The notes below the pieces were generated by a model that saw only the letters and a list, made by a program, of their open reading frames with translations, had not been told where the DNA came from and searched no databases. This document shows, piece after piece, positions 34,612-42,715 of a stretch of DNA of 64,000 nucleotides. The stretch spans positions 19,554 to 83,553 of the forward strand of contig CALJKV010000011.1 of assembly GCA_937974245.1 (NCBI GenBank). The letters are read 5' to 3'. A program made the translations under genes and the position numbers. Each line of letters opens with the position of its first letter. Position 1 is the stretch's first letter. The stretch comes from an uncultured Chloroflexota bacterium (GTDB lineage Bacteria; Chloroflexota; Anaerolineae; Aggregatilineales; Phototrophicaceae).

Positions 34612-34893
34612 ATGGATATGGGACAAATGGGATGGCTCGCCTGGCTGGTCGTCGGGGCGATTGCGGGGTGGCTGGCAAGTATCGCGATGAAAACGAATCG
34701 CCAGCAGGGGCTGCTCATGGACATCCTTGTAGGTATTGTTGGCGGCTTTATCGGTGGCTTTCTGTTCAGTCAGTTTGAAACAGGCGGCGTGATGGGCTTC
34801 AATGTATGGAGTGTCTCTGTTGCCTTCACCGGTGCGGTTATACTTTTGGCCCTGATGCACCTATTTAAGAGCCGCCGCCACCTCTTAAGTTAA
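34612..34893 (+). CDS. GlsB/YeaQ/YmgE-family stress membrane protein, copy 1
   Basis: The protein is 93 aa from the ATG at 34612 (MDMGQMGWLAWLVVGAI) with GGAGAGG upstream. Three hydrophobic spans contain the family glycine-rich signature (GAIAGWLASIAMKTNRQQG; ILVGIVGGFIGGFLFS). This family of small inner-membrane proteins is linked to stress responses, function poorly defined. It is nearly identical in its first 60 residues to the next gene, so a tandem duplication is evident. Confidence 0.88.
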   Translation: MDMGQMGWLAWLVVGAIAGWLASIAMKTNRQQGLLMDILVGIVGGFIGGFLFSQFETGGVMGFNVWSVSVAFTGAVILLALMHLFKSRRHLLS

Positions 34894-35009
34894 GAATGCC
34901 CTGTTGCACATGTAGAACGTGCAGTTGTGGGGACACCCAAAGATTTTCGTGATTGACCTCAAGCCGCGTTCAACCTCGAACGTGGCAAACAAGTAGATGG
35001 AGAAATGAA

Positions 35010-35291
35010 ATGGATATGGGACAAATGGGATGGCTCGCCTGGCTGATCGTCGGGGCGATTGCAGGGTGGTTGGCAAGCATGGTGATGAAAACAAATCGTC
35101 AGCAGGGATTACTGATGGACATCCTGGTGGGCATTATCGGTGCCTTTATCGGTGGATTCCTGTTTAATCAATTCGGGACTTCGGGCGTGACCGGATTCAA
35201 TGTGTGGAGCATCTTTGTCGCTTTCACTGGGGCGGTGGTGCTGTTGGCCTTAATCCGCTTGTTTAGCGGACGGCGACTGTTTTCTCGATAA
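35010..35291 (+). CDS. GlsB/YeaQ/YmgE-family stress membrane protein, copy 2
   Basis: The protein is 93 aa from the ATG at 35010 preceded by GGAGAAATGAA. It shares MDMGQMGWLAWL, GAIAGWLAS, KTNRQQGLLMDILVGI and GFNVWS with copy 1. It differs mainly at the C-terminus. It is the tandem duplicate of the preceding gene and is followed by a strong hairpin. Confidence 0.88.
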   Translation: MDMGQMGWLAWLIVGAIAGWLASMVMKTNRQQGLLMDILVGIIGAFIGGFLFNQFGTSGVTGFNVWSIFVAFTGAVVLLALIRLFSGRRLFSR

Positions 35292-35304
35292 ATCCAAGCA
35301 GTGA

Positions 35305-35335
35305 GGGGTACGGGCAAGCTATTTGTCCGTACCCC
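35305..35335 (+). terminator. Strong hairpin after the GlsB-like pair
   Basis: GGGGTACGG and CCGTACCCC arms extended by CAA/TTG enclose a short loop. The downstream strand is C-rich and then A-rich, with no U-run, so it may be an mRNA-stabilising or pausing structure rather than a classical terminator. Confidence 0.45.
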
Positions 35336-35381
35336 CCCCTCAAAACAAGATACTCACTGACCCTAACAAAAGGGGGGCGAA

Positions 35382-35699
35382 ATGAACGAATCGGTAACGG
35401 TTAGTTTTGTACCTGAGCAAGTGATTACGTGGGTGATTATTGGCTTGATCGCCGGGTTGTTGGCCGGCCTGCTGATTCGTGGGCGCGGTCTTGGATTTGT
35501 TTCGAGTGTAGTGGTTGGTTTATTGGGTGCTCTATTAGGCGGTTTTCTCTTTAACGTGCTCCACATCCAGGTGCCGTCCGCGTTGAGTGGCGGGATTACA
35601 CTGGCCTGGGCAGATATATTGGCAGCATTTATCGGCGCAGTGATTATCCTCCTGCTCTTTGGCGGGTTTTATGGTCGCCGCCGCCGGATACTGACATAG
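35382..35699 (+). CDS. GlsB-family-like stress membrane protein, copy 3 (divergent)
   Basis: The protein is 105 aa with three hydrophobic spans and the glycine pattern of the GlsB family (VIIGLIAGLLAGLLIRGRG; VVVGLLGALLGGFLFNVL; ILAAFIGAVIILLLFGGF). It is more distant from the two tandem copies than they are from each other. GGGGGGCG precedes the ATG. Confidence 0.82.
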   Translation: MNESVTVSFVPEQVITWVIIGLIAGLLAGLLIRGRGLGFVSSVVVGLLGALLGGFLFNVLHIQVPSALSGGITLAWADILAAFIGAVIILLLFGGFYGRRRRILT

Positions 35700-35763
35700 A
35701 ACGAAGCGCCACTCTCCTGTGAAGTAACATCCTGTTGGATGAAATGAAACCGAGGTACTGCCC

Positions 35764-36048
35764 ATGAATACCGCCCGCATTTATTACAGCCACGACGCAG
35801 AAATTCGTGCTGTGCGTGATAGAACCATATTAACACTGGTTTTTCTGACCTTTGGCCTGGGAATCGGAGCTATATTGGCTTTGCTCTTTGCTCCTTCCTC
35901 TGGCAAGAATACTCGTCACGACCTCGCCGAGAGCGTCGGTGATGGGTTGAATGCTGGCCGCGAAGCCGTTGAACCGATGGTAAAGCGGCTTGAAGAACAA
36001 TTCAATGAACTGCATAAAAGTGTTGAAGACCGCCTGAAACACGCCTAG
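35764..36048 (+). CDS. YtxH-like small membrane protein
   Basis: The protein is 94 aa. One transmembrane segment (about 22-42) contains the YtxH signature ALLFAPSSGKNTRHDLAE. An amphipathic helical C-terminus follows (VEPMVKRLEEQFNELHKSVE). YtxH proteins are general-stress proteins of unknown activity. Position in the stress island fits. Confidence 0.82.
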   Translation: MNTARIYYSHDAEIRAVRDRTILTLVFLTFGLGIGAILALLFAPSSGKNTRHDLAESVGDGLNAGREAVEPMVKRLEEQFNELHKSVEDRLKHA

Positions 36049-36105
36049 AACACAGACGAAGGTTCTGGTAGTCGTTCATTTGTGTCTGAAGTGGAATGGT
36101 AAAAC

Positions 36106-37161
36106 ATGATACGTTCGATCGTAATTGTCCCGAACACCGAGTATAAAGCTGTGATTGAAGCCGTCCCTGTGTCCGCAGTCTCGGGGGTAGCGGAAAATGC
36201 CTCAGCCATTCCATTCATCCTGCGTCGTAACCTTACCCCAGAACGCCTGGAAACATCCCTGGCTGAAGGGTGCAGTATGTGGATTGATATCGTTACACCC
36301 GAAGATAACGAAATTCACTGGCTTGAGGGATGGTTGCAGTTGTCGCCGATTGTTGTCGCCGATTTATTGCGAGAAGATCGCCGCCCTACCCTGCTGGTAT
36401 ACCCTCGTTATCTTTTCCTTTCACTATTCCAGCCATATGCACAAAGCAACACCCTTGTAGGTAAAGAAATTCACTGCATTATCGGCGAACGTTACTACGT
36501 TACGGTGCGGAAAGCCGATGCCACCGCGCTAGAAGAGGCCTATGATCGTGTTGCTCAGAATCCCGATTCCTGGCATCGCGGCGTCGCTTACTTTCTCTAC
36601 CTCACGGCGCAGCACATTATTGATACTTACTATCCCTTGCTTGATCGTATCAGCAATCAGTTAAACGAACTGGAAGCAAAACTTCTGAATGATAGTGACG
36701 ATAAACATGCCCAAAAGTCCCTGTATCGCATCAAACAACATCTCATTGGACTCCGGCGGATGATTGCTCCGCAGCGGGAGGTGCTTTCCAATCTCATTGG
36801 TGAAGAGCGGGTCTCCAGCAACAGCGATGTTCGCGATTTGTTCCGCCATCTCTATGAGCGCTTAATGGGCATTTATGATGTGATTGACTCGCAGCGTGAT
36901 CTCACCAATAACGTACTGGAAATTATCGCGAATCAACAATCACGCAAGATGGGGGAGGCCGTCAACCGTCTCACTATAATTTCGTTGGTATTTTTGCCTT
37001 TCACATTCTTTGTAGGCATGTTTGACTCGAATTTCTTCACTGTCGGTGAGACTGTGATTCTGCCGATCAATGGTCTGGTTATTTCTATTGTAATTACGCT
37101 GCTGATGATCGCATCTATTGTAGTTATGCGCCTGGTTTTTCAGCGACGAGGCTGGTTTTGA
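36106..37161 (+). CDS. CorA-like divalent cation channel with altered GMN motif
   Basis: The protein is 351 aa with the CorA topology: a soluble N-terminal funnel domain (WLEGWLQLSPIVVADLLRED; PRYLFLSLFQPYAQ), a long helix (RISNQLNELEAKLLNDSD), and two C-terminal transmembrane helices (about 293-312 and 325-345). The loop that normally reads YGMN reads FVGMFDSN here, so the selectivity-filter Asn is replaced by Phe. It may transport a different ion or lack transport. It lies between stress genes on the same strand. Confidence 0.85.
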   Translation: MIRSIVIVPNTEYKAVIEAVPVSAVSGVAENASAIPFILRRNLTPERLETSLAEGCSMWIDIVTPEDNEIHWLEGWLQLSPIVVADLLREDRRPTLLVYPRYLFLSLFQPYAQSNTLVGKEIHCIIGERYYVTVRKADATALEEAYDRVAQNPDSWHRGVAYFLYLTAQHIIDTYYPLLDRISNQLNELEAKLLNDSDDKHAQKSLYRIKQHLIGLRRMIAPQREVLSNLIGEERVSSNSDVRDLFRHLYERLMGIYDVIDSQRDLTNNVLEIIANQQSRKMGEAVNRLTIISLVFLPFTFFVGMFDSNFFTVGETVILPINGLVISIVITLLMIASIVVMRLVFQRRGWF

Positions 37162-37208
37162 CCGAGGCATGATAGCGGACTATTGCCTAATAAATGAAAG
37201 GTATTGAA

Positions 37209-37760
37209 ATGAACACTATGGCTCATAAGAAAGTCTATGTCCAGCGTGACTGGACGGATCAGGAGTTGGTAGCGGATGGTTTTCTCTACTACCGCCCCGT
37301 CAAGCGCATTACGATGGCGCGGGTACTGCCCCCGGAAGAAGCGCCAAAGACTATGAAGGCCGCTGGGCATACGGTTACCGCTGAAGCCGGTTATTGGATT
37401 GCTTACAGGGCGGGCAAAGTGATGAAAGGCAAATTGGATGATTATAAGCCGCGCCCGATTGAGCCGAAAATCTTCACTGAAACCTATCGTCCCTTGAACA
37501 ATCCGAACTGGCATCCAACATCGACCCAGTTCCATTTGCAACAATTGGGCTGCCAGCCCTATTACAAAGCCGCTGGCGTTTGGGCAAAACAGTTGACCGT
37601 TGAAACCCAGGTACAAAGCATGGAAAGCACTGAACCCTCGCTGGTGGCAAAAGACACATGGCTCTGTATAGGCGTGGAGGGCGAACCCTGGGCGATAACG
37701 GAAGCCTGGTTTCAAGCGCACTACCGGTTGCCTGGACATGAAAATCCAACCAGGAATTAG
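37209..37760 (+). CDS. Hypothetical cytoplasmic protein of the stress island
   Basis: The protein is 183 aa from the ATG at 37209 (AAAGG upstream); an ATG at 37194 is in frame. No signal or membrane segment. Notable stretches are HTVTAEAGYWIAYRAGKVMK, IFTETYRPLNNPNW, KAAGVWAKQLTVETQVQSME and EPWAITEAWFQAHYRL. I have an impression of homologues in other bacteria but cannot name the family. Confidence 0.75.
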   Translation: MNTMAHKKVYVQRDWTDQELVADGFLYYRPVKRITMARVLPPEEAPKTMKAAGHTVTAEAGYWIAYRAGKVMKGKLDDYKPRPIEPKIFTETYRPLNNPNWHPTSTQFHLQQLGCQPYYKAAGVWAKQLTVETQVQSMESTEPSLVAKDTWLCIGVEGEPWAITEAWFQAHYRLPGHENPTRN

Positions 37761-37789
37761 CAATGGCTCTTAGACCGAGGAATGACCAA

Positions 37790-38215
37790 ATGAAAAAAGA
37801 AGTGGGTCTGTGGATTGACCATCGGCAAGCGGTTATCGTGATTACCCTCGACCAGGAGGAAGAAATAAGGCGAGTGATATCTGATATGGAGAAGCATGTT
37901 CGTTATTCAGGTAGCGGTGAAGGCAAATCACATGATGACACTAGCGAGGATGGACGCGACAGACGCTTTGATAACCAACTTAACCTATATTATGACCGGG
38001 TCATCTCCTATCTTCAGAACGCAACCTCGATTCTGATATTTGGCCCAGGTGAGGCAAAAATCGAGCTTCAAAAATACATGGAGAATAACGGTTTCAGTGA
38101 CCGTATCGTTGCCGTCAAACCCGCAGACAAGATGACCGAAGCGCAAATTGCGGCAGAAGTTCGGCAGCACTTTCAAGAATCAGAACATGATTCAGACCGA
38201 ACCCGTCAGCACTGA
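37790..38215 (+). CDS. eRF1/baeRF-like translational-machinery domain protein
   Basis: The protein is 141 aa from the ATG at 37790 (GAGGA 8 nt upstream); the ATG at 37763 also has AGGA upstream. The N-terminus KKEVGLWIDHRQAVIV and the later SILIFGPGEAKIELQKYMEN are typical of small bacterial proteins with an eRF1 domain 3-like fold. Some act at stalled ribosomes or are stress-induced, but their biochemistry is mostly unknown. It is 29 bp downstream of the previous gene. Confidence 0.7.
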   Translation: MKKEVGLWIDHRQAVIVITLDQEEEIRRVISDMEKHVRYSGSGEGKSHDDTSEDGRDRRFDNQLNLYYDRVISYLQNATSILIFGPGEAKIELQKYMENNGFSDRIVAVKPADKMTEAQIAAEVRQHFQESEHDSDRTRQH

Positions 38216-38385
38216 GAGCCACAGAAAGAAATACGAGGCATGCATGAGCAACCAGTGATGGGTTTCCGTTGAGGACACTCATTCGACCGGAACGCAGGTC
38301 GTGGATCGATCGGGCGAAAATTTCCCACCTATGTTTCAAAAATAGTTCCAGCAATCCACTCTCAGCTATGTGGAGGTAAAAAGCA

Positions 38386-38811
38386 ATGACCGGAAATGAA
38401 CTGCGTAATCAAGAATTGAACCGGCACGAAGAACAGGTCGACCGGAATATCGAACACCATCAGGCTGTGAATCTGGGTGAGAAGAAACGGGGCATCGCGA
38501 CGGCCAATCAGAACTCTGCCATCGCCCGGATCGTCAACATCGTCTACTTCCTGTTCGGTGCATTGGAACTGCTGCTGGCGATTCGCGTGGTTTTGTATTT
38601 GGTCGGCGCGAATGCTGGTAATGGTTTTGCCAGTTTCATTTACGGGCTGTCGGCACCCTTTGTGGCGTTGTTCGCCAGCCTCTTACAAAACCCGACGTTG
38701 GGTGGCACATCAGTGCTGGAAGTCACTACGATTATTGCCATGCTGGTGTGGGCAATCGTGGCATGGTTGGTGGGCCGTCTTTTCTGGTTGGTGATGAGTC
38801 GCCCGCGCTAG
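38386..38811 (+). CDS. YggT-family-like membrane protein
   Basis: The protein is 141 aa. A hydrophilic N-terminus of about 45 residues rich in His, Glu and Asn precedes two or three transmembrane segments. The segments (IVYFLFGALELLLAIRVVLY; FIYGLSAPFVALFASLLQ; IIAMLVWAIVAWLVGRLF) match the YggT pattern of small integral membrane proteins. Function is unknown. AGGTAAAAAGC precedes the ATG. Its stop is 42 bp before the Dps start. Confidence 0.78.
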   Translation: MTGNELRNQELNRHEEQVDRNIEHHQAVNLGEKKRGIATANQNSAIARIVNIVYFLFGALELLLAIRVVLYLVGANAGNGFASFIYGLSAPFVALFASLLQNPTLGGTSVLEVTTIIAMLVWAIVAWLVGRLFWLVMSRPR

Positions 38812-38853
38812 GTGATGATTGAACTCAGAGCAATTTTGATTAAAAGGATGGGA

Positions 38854-39387
38854 ATGATGGCAAAAACGAACGGTGCAAAAACGGCGGAGATTGAACGTAG
38901 CCAGGCACTTACCGAAAAGCAGCAGCGGGGTGTGGTGAAGTTTCTCAAAGTCCTGCTGGCAACTGAGTCCGTACTGTATACCCGGCTGCGGAATTACCAT
39001 TGGAATGTGACCGGCATGGGTTTTTATGCTCTCCATGCGGCATTTGAAGACCAGTTCAACGAGATCGCGGATATGACCGATGAGCTTGCTGAACGCATTC
39101 GCCAGTACGGTGCTAATGCACCTGGAACGATGGATGAATTCATACGTAAGGCGCGTCTGAGTGAAGCGCCCGGCATGTATCCCGATGCACGGACGATGGT
39201 GATGAACTTGACAGCAGATCATGAGGCCATTGCTCGCTTTCTGCGTGCGGACATCGAAACAATTGGTGAAAAGTTTGGGGATATTGGTGCTGCTGATTTA
39301 TTGACTGATCACCTGCAGAAGCACGAGAAGATGGCCTGGATGCTGCGAATGTATCTGGATGAACAGACAGTTGTCCGGGAAGATTAA
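38854..39387 (+). CDS. Dps-family DNA-protecting ferritin-like protein
   Basis: The protein is 177 aa from the ATG at 38854, with AAAAGGATGGG upstream. The ferroxidase motif region is intact (LRNYHWNVTGMGFYALHAAF, then EDQFNEIADMTDELAERIRQ). Helices of the four-helix ferritin fold follow to the end. Dps forms a 12-mer that oxidises Fe(II) with H2O2, stores iron and shields DNA. It is a hallmark stress gene of the island. Confidence 0.92.
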   Translation: MMAKTNGAKTAEIERSQALTEKQQRGVVKFLKVLLATESVLYTRLRNYHWNVTGMGFYALHAAFEDQFNEIADMTDELAERIRQYGANAPGTMDEFIRKARLSEAPGMYPDARTMVMNLTADHEAIARFLRADIETIGEKFGDIGAADLLTDHLQKHEKMAWMLRMYLDEQTVVRED

Positions 39388-39461
39388 AAGTCTTTTTGCG
39401 AGGGTAGCTGCCAGTTGTAACTATCGGTAAACAACACTGAATTTACGGAGAGGAAATGACA

Positions 39462-39635
39462 ATGGGTATGATTTGGGACGACATTAACAGTAAGTGGAAG
39501 CAGTTTGTCGGCGAGGCCAAAAAGCTGTGGGGCACGTTGACAAATGATGAACGCCTGAAAGTCAACGGTGGTCAGAGAATTCCGGTAGGTAAAACCCAGC
39601 AGGAACAGGGTGCCGCCAGAAATGATACCAATTAA
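39462..39635 (+). CDS. Short CsbD-like protein
   Basis: This 57-aa gene is below common ORF length cut-offs. It has GGAGAGG upstream of ATGs at 39456 and 39462. The N-terminal part follows CsbD stress proteins (DDINSKWKQFVGEAKKLWGT; LTNDERLKVNGGQR). The last 20 residues (IPVGKTQQEQGAARNDTN) only loosely resemble the family end, which is usually longer. The 3' end may be rearranged: on the opposite strand the same DNA encodes a hydrophobic YtxH-like stretch. Confidence 0.65.
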   Translation: MGMIWDDINSKWKQFVGEAKKLWGTLTNDERLKVNGGQRIPVGKTQQEQGAARNDTN

Positions 39636-39868
39636 CAGACTGGCGAACAGGTTGAAAGTGTCGTTGCAGAAGTACGATCTTCCGTGGGGTTGCTTGTACA
39701 GTTCAACCGGTGTGCGTTCTGGCGACCAAACACAGATCACTTTCAACGGATTGTCTAGGTTCCAGAGACCCGCTCAAGCATTTTCCGCAACTAGCACTAA
39801 CTCATCGCAAACGTGTTTTTGAAGCGTATCGCATATCTTTGCCGGCATATATGCCAGGAGGGAAAACC

Positions 39869-40315
39869 ATGAAGCGTTGCCAAGAAATCATGACTCATAG
39901 CCCCGCGTGCTGTCTTGCCACTGACAAGGTCTACGCAATCGCACAACGGATGCAAAGTGAGAATTTCGGCGCCTTACCTGTAGTAGAAGATCACGAGACC
40001 AAAAAATTGATTGGTATCGTCACTGATCGCGATTTGGCTATACGAGTTGTCGGTGCAAGTCGGGATGCCACAAACACCCTGGTCAGCGATATTATGACCC
40101 CCAATCCCGTGGCCTGCCATCCTGCCGATGATCTTGATACGACCTTGAAGGTTATGGCTAGTCACCAGATCAGGCGCATTCCTGTTGTTGATGAGAATGG
40201 GCAGGTGGTCGGTATTATTGCTCAGGCTGATGTAGCAATCCGTCTTGGTGACAATAACAAGGCGGGGCAGATGATTGGGCGGATTTCGCAACCAGACTTA
40301 GCGCTCGCTCGTTGA
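39869..40315 (+). CDS. Tandem CBS-domain protein
   Basis: The protein is 148 aa from the ATG at 39869, with AGGAGG 10 nt upstream. Two CBS domains fill it: CQEIMTHSPACCLATDKVYA to IGIVTDRDLAIRVVG, then VSDIMTPNPVACHPADDLDT to VVGIIAQADVAIRLG. Such stand-alone pairs bind adenine nucleotides and sense energy status. It ends the stress island. Confidence 0.93.
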   Translation: MKRCQEIMTHSPACCLATDKVYAIAQRMQSENFGALPVVEDHETKKLIGIVTDRDLAIRVVGASRDATNTLVSDIMTPNPVACHPADDLDTTLKVMASHQIRRIPVVDENGQVVGIIAQADVAIRLGDNNKAGQMIGRISQPDLALAR

Positions 40316-40388
40316 TGCGACTCGATTTAGGCTAAACCGAAACAGGAGCGAGCGGCCTAGCGCAATCACCAGCGGCAAATGTGAAACT

Positions 40389-40426
40389 CCAGTCATCCGG
40401 CAATCGCTAGATTAGCGGGTGACTGG
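40389..40426 (+). terminator. Hairpin after the CBS gene
   Basis: Outer arms CCAGTCA and TGACTGG enclose an inner CGCTA-GAT-TAGCG hairpin. The following bases are TTCTCC rather than a clear U-run. It is a plausible end structure for the stress-island transcript. Confidence 0.45.
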
Positions 40427-40462
40427 TTCTCCATATGAAGTTTATGAATTAATGGACAGAAA

Positions 40463-40801
40463 ATGACAATTATTATAGATTCTAACGCCTGTTACGAGGG
40501 TGATTCAGATGGTGAAATTGGCTACTGGGTTGAGGGAATTCAAGAAGTAAACGAATCCACAGATGCCCCCAACGACTTAAAACCAATGCCCCTTCCACTT
40601 GTTCACAGTCAATTCGACATAAAAGACTTCTCGGCTGAAGAGGGTATAGTTTCTCAGGTTGGCGTGATGTTTGAAGGTAGAGATGAGTGTGATGCACAGG
40701 ATGCGTTACTGACAATGGAAGAGACCAAACCAGCTTATAATGCTCAAACCGTTCTATCTGTTTCGCCGGATTTAGCCAGGGCAGGTGAGTTCTTTACTTA
40801 G
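40463..40801 (+). CDS. Hypothetical acidic protein
   Basis: The protein is 112 aa, acidic, without membrane segments or a recognised family (IDSNACYEGDSDGEIGYWVE; SQFDIKDFSAEEGIVSQVGV). GGACAG precedes the ATG. It lies 65 bp upstream of the tail-collar gene in the same direction. Confidence 0.55.
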   Translation: MTIIIDSNACYEGDSDGEIGYWVEGIQEVNESTDAPNDLKPMPLPLVHSQFDIKDFSAEEGIVSQVGVMFEGRDECDAQDALLTMEETKPAYNAQTVLSVSPDLARAGEFFT

Positions 40802-40865
40802 TGACCATGTAGCACTTGATAATCAGGTCAGAAGTGTTGATCGAAATACTCAGAGGAGAACGACG

Positions 40866-41132
40866 ATGCAAGATATGAACGAGCTGTTTTCAGTAACCGA
40901 TATCGAGAAAATGTCCCCGACTGTGGGGCGAATTGTCGCGTACACTGGCGAGGAAATCCCTAGTGGATGGTTGCCCTGTGACCGTAGAATGCTGCAGCGC
41001 CATATTTACCCGGAGCTATTCAAAGTTCTCAGCACCAAATACGGCGACGGTGATGGTAGCAATACAACATTTAATTTACCAGGCCGGATATCTATGCAAG
41101 AGAACATTCGTTACATTATTTTCTGTAAATAG
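40866..41132 (+). CDS. Phage tail-collar-domain protein (Mdp-like), single domain
   Basis: The protein is 88 aa from the ATG at 40866 with GGAGA upstream. The tail-collar motif is clear: GRIVAYTGEEIPSGWLPCDR, then YPELFKVLSTKYGDGDGSNT and FNLPGRI. Normal members are phage tail fibres or microcystin-dependent proteins of about 170 aa or more. No other phage structural gene is near, so it is isolated and truncated or a stand-alone domesticated domain. Confidence 0.75.
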   Translation: MQDMNELFSVTDIEKMSPTVGRIVAYTGEEIPSGWLPCDRRMLQRHIYPELFKVLSTKYGDGDGSNTTFNLPGRISMQENIRYIIFCK

Positions 41133-41403
41133 GCTGCGGATTGGTATTCACAATTTGCCCGACCCGTGTCCAGTGGATGCCCAGTACCGCGCCAATTTGC
41201 CGGTAGCTCATCCCACTGGCACGCATAACGAGAATAATCTCACGGAGTTTTGCTTTATCGGGGTACTGTGAATCACTGACTGTGGACTGCGGAACAGGAA
41301 CTTCAAAGTGAAGTATAGGCCTCGTGTACGTACCTGAGACCCTCAGGAAGCCAGCATCCTGATCTCCACGGACAAATGAATCTATCCATTCACCCAATTC
41401 CAC
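41116..41403 (-). CDS. Small HTH protein
   Basis: The ORF is 95 aa, starting at GTG. The C-terminal half holds a helix-turn-helix (LREIILVMRASGMSYRQIGA; VLGIHWTRVGQIVNTNP). The tail overlaps the end of the tail-collar gene by 17 bp on the opposite strand. It is probably a DNA-binding fragment of a mobile element. Confidence 0.5.
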   Translation of the reverse strand: MELGEWIDSFVRGDQDAGFLRVSGTYTRPILHFEVPVPQSTVSDSQYPDKAKLREIILVMRASGMSYRQIGAVLGIHWTRVGQIVNTNPQPIYRK

Positions 41404-41648
41404 GCGGTGCAGGTACTCACACCGAGTCGTTCGGCGATTTCCGGGTAGCTGAAGCCTGCCTGGTGGAGGGTTCTCGCGGTTTCGATTCGGTAGGCTCGTA
41501 GGGAGTCCGGTTTTGGTGTGCGTGGGGGATAAGTTGCGCGGCCAATGGAGAAGGTCAGTTCAAAATATCTAGGCGACGTTTCGCGCCCCGTTGGGGCTAA
41601 GTTTGTACCCTCTGCTTTAAACGACGCTGTACAAGGCATACTTGCCAT
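41382..41648 (-). CDS. Small HTH protein, uncertain start
   Basis: The last 45 residues form an HTH (TARTLHQAGFSYPEIAERLG, VSTCTAWNWVNG). The N-terminal part is not protein-like and conflicts with a plus-strand HTH gene, so the true start is unclear. It overlaps the start of the next HTH frame by 22 bp. The two consecutive HTH frames may be one frameshifted gene or a pair. Confidence 0.35.
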   Translation of the reverse strand: MASMPCTASFKAEGTNLAPTGRETSPRYFELTFSIGRATYPPRTPKPDSLRAYRIETARTLHQAGFSYPEIAERLGVSTCTAWNWVNG

Positions 41649-41799
41649 GTTGTACAGCGATTTTCGTTTAAATACCCAATCACGAAACGAACTCATCCGC
41701 CGCCGACATGCCCTTGGTGAAGGATTATCCGACCTCGCTCGTGAGTATGGCATCTCCCCGCAGCGCGTGTATCAGATAGTCCATTTCAGGCGGAAGTGA
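41647..41799 (+). CDS. Mini HTH protein related to the recombinase-module HTH
   Basis: The protein is 50 aa from the ATG at 41647 (an upstream in-frame ATG at 41545 exists). Its HTH GEGLSDLAREYGISPQRVYQ matches that of the protein at 2212-2436. Similarity extends upstream (ILAMLYSDF versus ILFLIYYDQDF). It is probably a relic of a similar mobile element. Confidence 0.5.
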   Translation: MLYSDFRLNTQSRNELIRRRHALGEGLSDLAREYGISPQRVYQIVHFRRK

Positions 41800-42153
41800 A
41801 ATACTGCAAAAAGCTAACTATGTTTTGGTAGCGAAAATAGTCTGTTCATTGCATAGCTGCCCCAACATAGGGATTCAATCCTCTGCTTCTTTCTGATGCA
41901 TATAGCAAAGTGAAGAGACAGATCGACAGAAATCTGACGTTTTGCTCATGTCCGTAACAGCAAAGCCATAAGCAATACGTGTGAAATCTTCAGTTTTGAG
42001 ACATCTGTGCTATAATCATTCAATCTGGAAGAAATACATGTTTCGCTTCATGCCTGTATAATTGCCTTCCAGAGCCTGAAACAATCCCATGTACGCCGTC
42101 AAACGAAATCGGACACAAGAGGCAGAAAAATAAGAGAGACTTCTTCCCCCTTT
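41800..42153. other. Gene-free region left of the IS remnant
   Basis: This 354-bp AT-rich stretch has no protein-like frame. It lies between mini-HTH genes and a transposase remnant and probably consists of mobile-element debris. Confidence 0.4.
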
Positions 42154-42462
42154 TTACCCTGAATACTGTGCGGTCTGCAAGTACTGCTCCCGACGCTGTT
42201 GCAGCGTCGCCTGTTTGATCCTTTCTCGTTGGGTGGTCACCTGGGTATACCGTCCAAAATACATGTCCGCTGGGGTCACATTGTCCAATGCCTCGTGATA
42301 ACGGCAGTCGTTGTAGTATTGCACGAAGCTGGCAATAGCGGCCTCCAACTCGGATGGTGCATAGTACAGATCCAGCTTGACGAGTGACTTCATCGAGCGA
42401 TGATAGCGTTCGATCTTGCCCTGGGTCTGGGGATGGTAGGGGGCACCACGAATGTGTTCCAT
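42154..42462 (-). pseudogene. C-terminal remnant of an IS transposase (rve integrase core)
   Basis: The frame is 102 codons and encodes the end of a DDE integrase core: GAPYHPQTQGKIERYHRSMK with the catalytic Glu in the GKIERYHR motif, then EAAIASFVQYYNDCRYHEAL and DNVTPADMYFGRY. It is IS3/IS481-like. The two upstream catalytic Asp motifs are absent; sequence beyond about 42465 is unrelated, so the element is 5'-truncated. Confidence 0.75.
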
Positions 42463-42715
42463 CTTATAACGTCCATTACATGTATACGTTATGCCCCCTT
42501 TTGGCGCGATTTGATAGCCTCAAGACCGGCTATTGTGATAGAGGATAAGAGACACTTTCAGGATAAATGGCCTCACTCAATTCGCTGGGATTCGTAGCCC
42601 CAGCTTCTAGGGGAAGTGCCTGTGTTCGGATTCGTGTGAATACGAAGTGTCCTTATTCACTGAGACTCACATGACGCGGTGGATGGTACAGGCATGACGT
42701 CTTGGCTAATACATA

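Noticed and set aside
39384..39746. 120-codon minus-strand frame with a hydrophobic stretch
   Set aside because: It overlaps the better supported CsbD-like gene and the stress island is entirely on the plus strand; only the helix resemblance was kept, as a finding.
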